Below, in pieces: positions 1-4,268 of a stretch of 7,005 bases of DNA (positions within the stretch are counted from its first letter, which is position 1; each line of letters begins with the position of its first letter). The stretch covers positions 1-7,005 of the forward strand of contig JAGBGW010000078.1 of NCBI GenBank assembly GCA_017935825.1, given 5' to 3'. The position numbers and the translations under genes are program-made. Source of the stretch: Clostridia bacterium (lineage in GTDB: Bacteria; Bacillota; Clostridia; Christensenellales; Maliibacteriaceae). Below the pieces are notes generated by a model. The model made no database searches, had not been told where the DNA came from, and saw nothing but the letters and a program-made list of their open reading frames with translations.

Positions 1-82
1 AATTATTTTTCATCTCGCTATAAGCAAGTTTGTTTCCCTTTGCTTTATCTCTTTGTCTTTTCGTATTATGCAGTTGTCAGGG

Positions 83-104
83 TCCGCAGCATCCTTGCGG
101 ATGC
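83..104 (-). other. Two mutually exclusive hairpins just 3' of tRNA-Ile
   Basis: Starting one base after the encoded CCA of the minus-strand tRNA-Ile, the transcript can fold as a 6-bp stem (bases 89-94 with 99-104) closed by a GCAA tetraloop. Alternatively it can form a different 6-bp stem (83-88 with 96-101). No T-run follows on the minus strand down to base 1, so this does not look like a finished intrinsic terminator. It may be a 3' processing or trailer structure, with the transcript running on beyond the window. Confidence 0.4.
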
Positions 105-105
105 A

Positions 106-182
<77 letters not shown>

Positions 183-224
183 TCATTTGAGGTTTTGTTG
201 TCGTCTCATCGAGGCGACTTTGTT

Positions 225-253
225 AGTATAGCGGATTGATCCTCAGTTGTCAA
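225..253 (-). promoter_or_regulatory. Strong sigma-A promoter for tRNA-Ile with A/T-rich upstream element
   Basis: On the minus strand, a perfect -35 TTGACA (253-248) is separated by exactly 17 bp from -10 TATACT (230-225). This predicts a start near base 218, about 36 nt ahead of the tRNA. Immediately upstream (254-297) lies a run of A and T tracts, including the palindrome TTCAAAA-A-TTTTGAA at 262-276, which resembles an UP element. The stretch TTTTTGAAAA abutting the -35 region also occurs at the tRNA-Ala promoter. Confidence 0.88.
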
Positions 254-514
254 CAACTATTTTCAAAAATTTTGAAGTTTTTTGAAAAATCTTTTGCAGC
301 GTTGTTTTCTACCTATTATATACAGGTTTCAGGATCATCGCTTTACACGGACTGTACCGTCCGTGCTTATTATTGTATCGCAATTTCCGCCGCCAGGCAA
401 GTGGCTTTTGGCTTTTTCTTCATATTATATTAAACTATCCTCTCGACACAGCATTACAAGTGCACCTGCCCGCTCTATAGACTTGCTTCATGTTGCTGCA
501 GCCGTTCGTCTATA
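254..514. other. AT-rich spacer without a convincing gene
   Basis: I see no credible protein gene in this spacer: the open frames are short and lack ribosome binding sites and recognisable products. Apart from the A/T tracts upstream of the tRNA-Ile promoter, the one clear structure is a hairpin with a 7-bp perfect stem CACGGAC/GTCCGTG (346-352 with 359-365) and a 6-base loop. It is followed on the plus strand only by a loosely T-rich CTTATTATTG, so a terminator role is weak. Confidence 0.55.
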
Positions 515-543
515 CTGACATGATCTCACGCATCATATATACT
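515..543 (+). promoter_or_regulatory. Candidate sigma-A promoter in the tRNA spacer
   Basis: CTGACA (515-520) and TATACT (538-543) are separated by exactly 17 bp. Each box matches consensus at five of six positions. A transcript would start near 550 and run towards the structured stretch at 550-680 and tRNA-Ala. No protein gene follows, so the promoter either drives an unrecognised small RNA, gives a longer tRNA-Ala precursor, or is a chance match in AT-rich DNA. Confidence 0.45.
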
Positions 544-690
544 TTATGGGCGAACGTGGCCACACAGTGTTCTTTACCCAAATCACGAATGCAGAATCAA
601 AGTCTGTTTCGGATTCCTGCTTCGTTCAGAATCCGTTGTACAATCATCTTTACGACGGGTGCAGTTTCGTGCAGTCCGTACACTCTATAG
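544..690 (+). other. Hairpin-rich non-coding stretch, possible small RNA
   Basis: Downstream of the candidate promoter the plus strand can form several stems. GGG-GAAC and GTTC-CCC can pair across about 550-581. CGGATTC pairs with GAATCCG (610-616 with 629-635). A broken stem ACGG-TGCA pairs with TGCA-CCGT (655-679). The heptamer CAGAATC occurs twice. No open frame with a ribosome binding site is present, and no intrinsic terminator follows before the tRNA-Ala promoter. I do not recognise 6S RNA, 5S rRNA, tmRNA or a T-box here. This is a structural suggestion, not an identified RNA. Confidence 0.25.
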
Positions 691-750
691 TCCCTATATA
701 ATTGGAAGAAAGGTTTCGTGCAAATCTTTTTAACTTTTTTGAAAAAACTG

Positions 751-779
751 TTGACTTTTGATCTGTCTTGTTATATACT
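751..779 (+). promoter_or_regulatory. Sigma-A promoter for tRNA-Ala with A/T upstream element
   Basis: TTGACT (751-756) and TATACT (774-779) are spaced by exactly 17 bp and predict a start near 786, only a few bases before the tRNA at 792. The A/T block just upstream (736-750, TTTTTGAAAAAA followed by CTG) matches the block ahead of the tRNA-Ile promoter, supporting a shared stable-RNA promoter architecture. Confidence 0.88.
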
Positions 780-791
780 ATCTTCTGTTGC

Positions 792-864
792 GGGGGTGTA
801 GCTCAGTTGGGAGAGCGCCTGCTTTGCACGCAGGAGGCCATCGGTTCGAGCCCGTTCATCTCCA
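792..864 (+). tRNA. tRNA-Ala (anticodon TGC)
   Basis: A full cloverleaf is present. The acceptor stem is GGGGGTG/CATCTCC (two G-U pairs). It has a GCTC/GAGC D-stem, an anticodon stem CCTGC/GCAGG around TTTGCAC (anticodon TGC), variable loop AGGCC, and a T-loop TTCGAGC. The discriminator is A at 864. The next bases are CTC, so CCA is not encoded and must be added by nucleotidyltransferase, unlike the neighbouring tRNA-Ile. The T-stem (ATCGG with CCGTT) contains an apparent T-T mismatch at its second pair. The gene has its own promoter and a strong terminator, so it is a single-gene transcription unit. Confidence 0.95.
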
Positions 865-870
865 CTCGCA

Positions 871-902
871 AGCACTGAAACATTTAGTTTCAGTGCTTTT
901 TT
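871..902 (+). terminator. Intrinsic terminator of tRNA-Ala
   Basis: AGCACTGAAAC (871-881) pairs perfectly with GTTTCAGTGCT (887-897) around a 5-base loop, followed by a six-T run (897-902). It lies 6 bases after the tRNA 3' end and closes the tRNA-Ala unit. Confidence 0.93.
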
Positions 903-933
903 CTTTGTACTTTTCACGATATATTAACAATTG

Positions 934-970
934 CGGATACAATATCCGTTATGTATGCAATGCACACATA
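934..970. repeat. Two adjacent inverted repeats in the tRNA-Ala/Rrf2 spacer
   Basis: CGGATA-CAA-TATCCG (934-948) is a perfect 6-3-6 inverted repeat. One base later, 950-970 is a near-perfect 21-bp palindrome centred on A960 (TATGTATGCA facing TGCACACATA, one mismatch). Neither is followed by a T-run. The rest of 903-1100 shows no gene. The sites are candidate protein-binding operators, but their distance from the Rrf2 start (over 200 bp) leaves the target open. Confidence 0.4.
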
Positions 971-1104
971 TATTCCTTGTCATCATTCTATCGATAAACA
1001 TATATTTGCAAACATTTTGCCTTATTTCGTCTTCCAAGCTTAGTTAAACGTCATAATTTTCGTCATTCCATCAAAAAACGCTTTATTTTTATATGGAACA
1101 GAGT

Positions 1105-1115
1105 GTATAATATAC
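1105..1115 (+). promoter_or_regulatory. Probable -10 region and palindromic operator of the Rrf2 gene
   Basis: A perfect -10 TATAAT (1106-1111) lies 72 bases before the coding start. It is embedded in the 11-bp palindrome GTATA-A-TATAC (1105-1115). At 16-18 bp upstream there is only a T-rich, poorly matching -35 region. A weak -35 with a palindrome over the -10 fits an autoregulated or activated promoter, but binding by the Rrf2 protein is inference. The expected leader carries a small hairpin, CGCCC/GGGCG (1139-1143 with 1151-1155). Confidence 0.5.
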
Positions 1116-1183
1116 GATGAAGAAAGATGATATCTTTACGCCCCGCAGACGGGCGCTATTAAATTAAGGCAGGGCTATACACT

Positions 1184-1579
1184 ATGCAACTGAATGTGAC
1201 AACCGATTATGCAATCCGAACCGTAATGCATCTGGCATCGCGGCCCGGCAGTTATGTTTCCGGTAAAGCCATCTGCGCAGATACGAACATCCCCAGCAAT
1301 TACATCCATCACATCGCACACAAGCTGATTTCCGGCGGTATTCTGGGTTCCGTCAAAGGTCAGCGCGGCGGTTACTATCTGGAGAAAACTCCCGATCAGA
1401 TCACACTGCTTGATATCGTTTCCATCATGGAAGGTCCTATCCGTCTGGAACGCCGTGATGACGAAACTGCGGACGACAACGCTGCTGCACTTGGTAAATA
1501 CTACCAGAAGATCCAGCAGGACATCTGTGAATCTTTCCGGGGCGTGACCATCGCACAGATCATGGCCGATATTGCATAA
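1184..1579 (+). CDS. Rrf2-family transcriptional regulator
   Basis: This 131-residue protein has the layout of the Rrf2 family (IscR, NsrR, CymR relatives). An N-terminal winged helix-turn-helix starts MQLNVTTDYAIR, the recognition region lies around residues 25-50, and the wing motif GQRGGYYL is at 59-66. The family segment TLLDIVSIMEG follows at 74-84, and a C-terminal dimerisation helix at about 100-131. Length is typical. IscR and NsrR hold an Fe-S cluster with three closely spaced cysteines after the wing. That cluster is absent here, and only Cys31 and Cys115 exist, so a cluster-independent, CymR-like mode is more likely. The start is chosen by the Rrf2 N-terminus and an AGGG-type ribosome binding site at 1171-1174, 9 bases upstream. 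It has its own promoter and terminator, so its target may be itself or a distant gene. Family assignment is firm; the ligand is unknown. Confidence 0.93.
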   Translation: MQLNVTTDYAIRTVMHLASRPGSYVSGKAICADTNIPSNYIHHIAHKLISGGILGSVKGQRGGYYLEKTPDQITLLDIVSIMEGPIRLERRDDETADDNAAALGKYYQKIQQDICESFRGVTIAQIMADIA

Positions 1580-1599
1580 ATTGAATTTGTTTTTTCATG

Positions 1600-1640
1600 A
1601 AATGCCTCGTAAATTGTTACGAGGCATTTGCATTTGTTAC
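1600..1640 (+). terminator. Intrinsic terminator after the Rrf2 gene
   Basis: A perfect 13-bp stem (1600-1612 with 1617-1629, core ATGCCTCGTAA) has a 4-base ATTG loop. It lies 20 bases after the Rrf2 stop codon. The tail TTTGCATTTGTT is T-rich but interrupted. The tail also supplies the -35 region of the next promoter. Confidence 0.85.
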
Positions 1641-1655
1641 AAAATTTGATATACT
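1627..1655 (+). promoter_or_regulatory. Extended -10 promoter for the lipoprotein gene
   Basis: TATACT (1650-1655) is preceded by TG at the extended -10 position (TGATATACT, 1647-1655). A partial -35, TTTGCA (1627-1632), sits 17 bp upstream, inside the end of the preceding terminator stem and tail. Predicted start is near 1662, giving a leader of about 29 nt to the lipoprotein ATG. Confidence 0.7.
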
Positions 1656-1690
1656 ATTGGAGATTCCCTATTAACAAAGGAGACATTACA

Positions 1691-2137
1691 ATGAAGAAGT
1701 TTACCGCGATCGTACTTTTGATCGCTATGATATTTACCCTGGGTGCCTGCGGACAAAAGCAGGAAGAGCCCGTCGAAGTGATCGGCGCTACGATTTTGTA
1801 CGCAAAGCAGTACTATGCATTCCGCGTAGGTCAGTACAGCGCAACATCCACCTACTCCAAAAACGTCACGGTCTATGACGAAGGCATCACCCTTTCGCAG
1901 CTTCTGCAGGAAGCAGAGCTTACGGTGCTGCAGGAAGAATTCACCAACTGCTGGGGCTACCGTGTGCAGTTCTACACCAGCGGCTCCGAAAAAATCGAAC
2001 CCATGGTTTACATCACTGTAGACGGTCGTCTGCATGTGGAAGACACGCTGTACAAGATCGAGAATCCCGACGAGATTCTGCAGCTGCTGGCTGACACCGT
2101 CAAGCCCACCAACCTGGACGCAGTTACCGCAAACTAA
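1691..2137 (+). CDS. Small secreted lipoprotein of unknown function
   Basis: The start at 1691 is set by AAAGGAG (1677-1683) 7 bases upstream and by the signal peptide that begins there. The longer frame from 1628 would begin inside the terminator tail. The 148-residue product has a lysine-rich N-terminus (MKK), a hydrophobic stretch at 4-17 and a lipobox LGAC with Cys20, so it should be lipidated and anchored to the outer face of the cytoplasmic membrane. The mature part (about 128 residues) has no further membrane segment and one other cysteine (Cys87 in NCWGY). I do not recognise a domain. The C-terminal half, with a VDGRLHVEDTLYKIENP stretch at 110-126 followed by a helix, suggests a small mixed alpha/beta fold. 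It lies upstream of the HAD gene on the same strand, separated by a terminator-like hairpin. Lipoprotein status is confident; function is unknown. Confidence 0.85.
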   Translation: MKKFTAIVLLIAMIFTLGACGQKQEEPVEVIGATILYAKQYYAFRVGQYSATSTYSKNVTVYDEGITLSQLLQEAELTVLQEEFTNCWGYRVQFYTSGSEKIEPMVYITVDGRLHVEDTLYKIENPDEILQLLADTVKPTNLDAVTAN

Positions 2138-2151
2138 AACACAAACCACAG

Positions 2152-2187
2152 ACGGTGCGATCGTTGATCGCACCGTTTTTCTTTTTT
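2152..2187 (+). terminator. Strong terminator-like hairpin directly before the HAD ribosome binding site
   Basis: ACGGTGCGATC (2152-2162) pairs with GATCGCACCGT (2166-2176), giving an 11-bp perfect stem with a 3-base loop. It is followed by TTTTT, C and TTTTTT (2176-2187). The HAD ribosome binding site AAAGGAG begins two bases later. By structure it is an intrinsic terminator for the lipoprotein gene. It leaves no room for a separate promoter between it and the HAD start, so read-through or regulated attenuation must feed the HAD gene unless a promoter lies inside the lipoprotein gene. Confidence 0.88.
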
Positions 2188-2204
2188 CAAAGGAGAATCG
2201 TTTC

Positions 2205-3002
2205 ATGCCCATCGCTATTTTTACCGATATTGACGGTACCCTGATCAATTCCGACCGCAGGGTAACGCCCGAAACGCAAAAGGCACTGCAGACCTGCGTG
2301 GAAAACGGTGCGATCCTGACGCTTTGTTCCTCCCGCTGCGCCGCAGGTCTTGTACCGATTTTGAAAGAATATGATCTTTCCGCCTGCATGATCGCGCTGG
2401 GCGGCGCGCTGATCATCGATGAACAGGGACAGATCCTGCACAATCAGGGCATGCCTCTGCAGCGGGCAGCGCAGCTGATCCGCTTCGTAGAAGAAAAAGG
2501 TTACGACCTGACATGGAGCCTTTACACTGCCGACCGCTGGTTTGTCCGCAACGTCAACGATCCCCGAACATTGCACGAGGCATATGTTTTACAGGCAACC
2601 CCCGAGCAGGCGACGCCCGACATGCTGGCACCCGATACGCGAATCAATAAAATCCTGTGCACCTGCGATCCTTCCATTACAAACGAGGTGGAACAGGCGC
2701 TTATTGCAGAATTCCCTGAACTTACGTTTGCACAGTCTTCGGTCAAGCTGATCGAAATCACTGCAAATGGCGTGGATAAGGGCGCTGCAGTGCGGATTTT
2801 CTGCGAGAAAAAAGGCATCAGCCTCGATGACACCATCGGCTTTGGCGATAACTACAACGATCTGACCATGCTTTCCACCGTACGCCGCAGTGTACTGATG
2901 CAAAATGCACCCGAAGCACTGCATGGAAAGTTCTTCATGATGACCGACGACAATGATCACGACGGCATTGCAAAGGCTCTGAAAAAGATGCAGATCATAT
3001 AA
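2205..3002 (+). CDS. Cof-type HAD-superfamily (IIB) hydrolase
   Basis: This 265-residue cytosolic phosphatase-like protein has all four HAD motifs. Motif I is FTDIDGTL with nucleophile Asp8 and general acid/base Asp10. Motif II is the CSSR segment with Ser42 and Arg44. Motif III has Lys192 in NGVDKG. Motif IV is GFGDNYNDL with Asp215 and Asp219. The segment between motifs II and III (about 80-185) is the C2-type cap of the Cof/YbhA/YidA group, which dephosphorylates sugar phosphates, pyridoxal phosphate, FMN and similar small metabolites. The exact substrate cannot be read from sequence. Length is normal for the family. The start at 2205 is fixed by AAAGGAG (2189-2195, 9-base spacing) and the canonical N-terminus; a frame open from 2034 is an artefact. 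The stop at 3000-3002 abuts a bidirectional terminator. Expression must cross the hairpin at 2152-2187. Confidence 0.93.
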   Translation: MPIAIFTDIDGTLINSDRRVTPETQKALQTCVENGAILTLCSSRCAAGLVPILKEYDLSACMIALGGALIIDEQGQILHNQGMPLQRAAQLIRFVEEKGYDLTWSLYTADRWFVRNVNDPRTLHEAYVLQATPEQATPDMLAPDTRINKILCTCDPSITNEVEQALIAEFPELTFAQSSVKLIEITANGVDKGAAVRIFCEKKGISLDDTIGFGDNYNDLTMLSTVRRSVLMQNAPEALHGKFFMMTDDNDHDGIAKALKKMQII

Positions 3003-3038
3003 GAAAAACACCGAGGTAAAAGCCTCGGTGTTCTTTTT
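3001..3038. terminator. Bidirectional terminator between convergent genes
   Basis: AACACCGAGG (3007-3016) pairs with CCTCGGTGTT (3023-3032) around a 6-base loop. The plus strand has TTCTTTTT after the stem and the minus strand has TTTTTCTT, so the hairpin can stop both the HAD transcript and the convergent transporter transcript. Both stop codons (3000-3002 and 3037-3039) touch the structure. Confidence 0.92.
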
Positions 3039-3528
3039 ATGCTTGTAAAATTCTTCCCAAAATGCGGTCCATGGGGCGATACAGTACAAGGGCAATGACA
3101 AAATTTCCCGCGCAGTGCACAAGGTCGAAAATGATTCCCTGTACGAAATATGCAATGCCGCCGTAGAAACCCATGGTAAATAAGGTGGGAATGGACGAAA
3201 GCGCGCCGAAAAGCAGGCCAAAAAGCCCTGTAACGATGGCCCAGCCAAGGGGCTCATGCATGTCGCGCAGAAACCGCGTGACAAAATACAGTATCGTCCA
3301 GATATAAAGGTAGACGAACCACCACATGGCAAAGCCATAGATCAAGCCCTCGATCAATACGAAAACGTAGATGATCCAAAGTGTTTTGCGTTCAAAATGC
3401 TGGGTAAACAGCACAACAAACAGCGAAACCACCTCGATATTGGGCAGGAAGTTCATCGCCACCTGACATACCAGCAGTATTGCCGCCGCCACGCCGATGG
3501 CCGCAATATCTTTTACTGTGGTTTTCAT
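3037..3528 (-). CDS. ECF transporter S-component-like membrane protein, probable cobalamin/corrinoid uptake
   Basis: This 163-residue, very hydrophobic protein shows about five to six membrane segments (roughly 8-27, 31-45, 50-66, 68-85, 95-112 and 128-150). That is the size and shape of the substrate-binding S component of energy-coupling factor (ECF) vitamin transporters. Helix 1 carries small-residue spacing (A10-x3-A14 within AAIGVAAA), like the AxxxA patch by which S components contact the shared EcfT subunit. The ATPases and EcfT are not in this window and would be supplied from elsewhere, as in group II ECF systems. Its ATG lies two bases after the stop of the DUF4430 gene, so translation is probably coupled. 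The cobalamin riboswitch upstream points to B12 or a corrinoid precursor as substrate, as for CblT/CbrT-type components. That assignment rests on context; the S-component fold is supported by sequence features only. Confidence 0.78.
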   Translation of the reverse strand: MKTTVKDIAAIGVAAAILLVCQVAMNFLPNIEVVSLFVVLFTQHFERKTLWIIYVFVLIEGLIYGFAMWWFVYLYIWTILYFVTRFLRDMHEPLGWAIVTGLFGLLFGALSSIPTLFTMGFYGGIAYFVQGIIFDLVHCAGNFVIALVLYRPMDRILGRILQA

Positions 3529-3530
3529 GC

Positions 3531-3932
3531 TTACCAGCCGGTAGTCAGGGTCAGTTCAAACTGATCGCCGTCTTCGATGGGGGTGGTATCCACGCCGCTC
3601 ATCACGGATTCGCCGCCCTTGGTGATGCACCACCACTGCTGAAGCGACTCGTCTGCCGCAACGCCATTGACAGCGCGAATGAACAGTCCGAATTCGGACT
3701 CATCGCCCTCAAGGCCTACTTCCTCCTCGATCGCTTCGCGCAGGAATTCTGCATCGGTATCAATTTCAAAGGTGTCGGACGTGTCATTGCCGTAATCGAC
3801 GATGACGATAACTTCTTTTGCGCCCTGACTTGTTTCGGGACGGGTGACACCCCAGATGATGGCAAATGCCGCTACCAGTACTGCCAGAATCACAATCCCG
3901 ATGATCAACAGTTTTTTTGTTTTCTTTTCCAT
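3531..3932 (-). CDS. Membrane-anchored DUF4430 (transcobalamin-C-terminal-like) protein
   Basis: This 133-residue protein starts at 3932, where GGAGG (3945-3941) lies 8 bases upstream. A longer frame open to 4040 runs back into the leader and is rejected. Residues 1-7 are lysine-rich and 8-28 form one hydrophobic segment without a lipobox cysteine, so it should be a type II-like membrane-anchored protein with its domain outside. Residues about 38-133 match the DUF4430 pattern: a beta-strand start (EVIVIVDYG), FGLFIRAVNGVAAD at 81-94, WW at 100-101, and the signature GVDTTPIEDGDQFEL at 113-127. DUF4430 resembles the C-terminal domain of transcobalamin and intrinsic factor, which contacts cobalamin. 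With the riboswitch and the S component, a role in catching extracellular corrinoid and handing it to the transporter is likely. The domain call is strong; the handover role is inferred. Confidence 0.87.
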   Translation of the reverse strand: MEKKTKKLLIIGIVILAVLVAAFAIIWGVTRPETSQGAKEVIVIVDYGNDTSDTFEIDTDAEFLREAIEEEVGLEGDESEFGLFIRAVNGVAADESLQQWWCITKGGESVMSGVDTTPIEDGDQFELTLTTGW

Positions 3933-3971
3933 AAGAAAAACCTCCGATTTTTGTTGTGATTCGGAGGTTTT
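3933..3971 (-). terminator. Riboswitch expression platform: terminator that also hides the ribosome binding site
   Basis: On the minus strand AAAACCTCCGA (3971-3961) pairs perfectly over 11 bp with TCGGAGGTTTT (3947-3937) around a 13-base loop, followed by TTTTTCTT up to the start codon. The GGAGG in the 3' arm (3945-3941) is the ribosome binding site of the DUF4430 gene. When the hairpin forms it should both end transcription and occlude translation of any read-through RNA. Confidence 0.85.
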
Positions 3972-4028
3972 GCAAACAAAAAGAAAACTGCGCGTGATTC
4001 TTCCTTCTCTTTGCCGTCGCTCCAAATC
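3958..4028 (-). promoter_or_regulatory. Candidate antiterminator pairing for the B12 leader
   Basis: On the minus strand GATTTGGAG (4028-4020), located between the aptamer and the terminator, is complementary over 9 bp (one G-U) to CTCCGAATC (3966-3958). The latter overlaps the 5' arm and loop of the terminator. The two structures are mutually exclusive. The upstream strand forms first during transcription, so this is the natural 'on' structure when the aptamer is empty. I could not identify with confidence which aptamer-proximal strand frees the terminator when ligand is bound. Confidence 0.6.
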
Positions 4029-4050
4029 CACGTGGTGCACGGGCGATCTT

Positions 4051-4195
4051 GTACCAGGTCTTCTGGCTTACGGATCTCTGTCTTTTGCACGCCTTCCCCG
4101 ATCGAAAACCGACCCAGTGACTTTATGCGCAAAGGCTCCCCGCTTACAGCGACGGGTTCGCACAGGATTTTCACCTGTTTCCCTTAGATGCCAAG
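4051..4195 (-). ncRNA. Cobalamin (AdoCbl) riboswitch aptamer
   Basis: The minus-strand RNA contains the conserved landmarks of the cobalamin riboswitch in the right order. These are AAGGGAA, then an ACAGG/CCTGT stem around the conserved TGAAAAT segment (GTGAAAATCC), then GCGAACCCG, GCTGTAAGCGGGGAGC, CACTGG, GGGAAGG, and the terminal B12 box GTAAGCCAGAAGACCTG at 4071-4055. B12-family riboswitches lower expression of corrinoid synthesis and uptake genes when cobalamin is plentiful. The outer P1 limits are approximate; GTAC/GTAC at about 4213-4210 and 4054-4051 could extend the closing helix. It lies in a leader of about 296 nt ahead of the DUF4430 and S-component genes. Confidence 0.95.
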
Positions 4196-4213
4196 ATGCA
4201 TATGCAGTTGTAC

Positions 4214-4228
4214 GATGGGTGTTCCATC
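4214..4228 (-). other. 5'-terminal hairpin of the riboswitch leader
   Basis: GATGG-AACAC-CCATC on the minus strand (4228-4214) forms a 5-bp stem beginning at the predicted transcription start. A stem at the very 5' end can stabilise a leader RNA. An alternative fold uses GGTGT/ACACC and CATC/GATG farther upstream, but most of that would lie before the predicted start. Confidence 0.35.
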
Positions 4229-4234
4229 AATTAG

Positions 4235-4263
4235 ATGATACACCAAAGAAGATTCTCTGTAAA
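4235..4263 (-). promoter_or_regulatory. Promoter of the B12 riboswitch operon
   Basis: On the minus strand TTTACA (4263-4258) and TATCAT (4240-4235) each match consensus at five of six positions and are separated by exactly 17 bp. The predicted start is near 4228. The promoter begins 4 bases after the alaX stop codon, so the B12 operon can be expressed independently of alaX. Confidence 0.78.
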
Positions 4264-4268
4264 GAATC
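4243..4268 (-). terminator. Weak terminator-like hairpin after alaX
   Basis: GATTCT (4268-4263) pairs with AGAATC (4256-4251) around a 6-base loop, followed on the minus strand by TTCTTTGG. The stem is short and AT-rich and overlaps both the alaX stop codon and the -35 box of the B12 promoter. It may give partial termination, leaving read-through from alaX into the riboswitch leader possible. Confidence 0.35.

Noticed and set aside
254..750. 6S RNA, 5S rRNA or T-box in the tRNA spacer
   Set aside because: No conserved 5S segments, no T-box sequence and no long 6S-like bulged duplex could be recognised; only local hairpins are present.
758..997. Short plus-strand open frame over tRNA-Ala, and a similar one at 30-239 over tRNA-Ile
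   Set aside because: They run through tRNA genes and promoters and encode no recognisable protein.
2034..2204. Upstream extension of the HAD gene
   Set aside because: The extension overlaps the lipoprotein gene in another frame and passes through the terminator hairpin. The canonical HAD N-terminus and ribosome site fix the start at 2205.
1637..2443. Minus-strand open frame of 268 codons
   Set aside because: It is antisense to the lipoprotein and HAD genes, crosses two terminator/promoter regions and has no family features.
3933..4040. Upstream extension of the DUF4430 gene
   Set aside because: The extra residues are encoded by the riboswitch expression platform and lack a ribosome site. 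The start at 3932 gives a normal membrane anchor.
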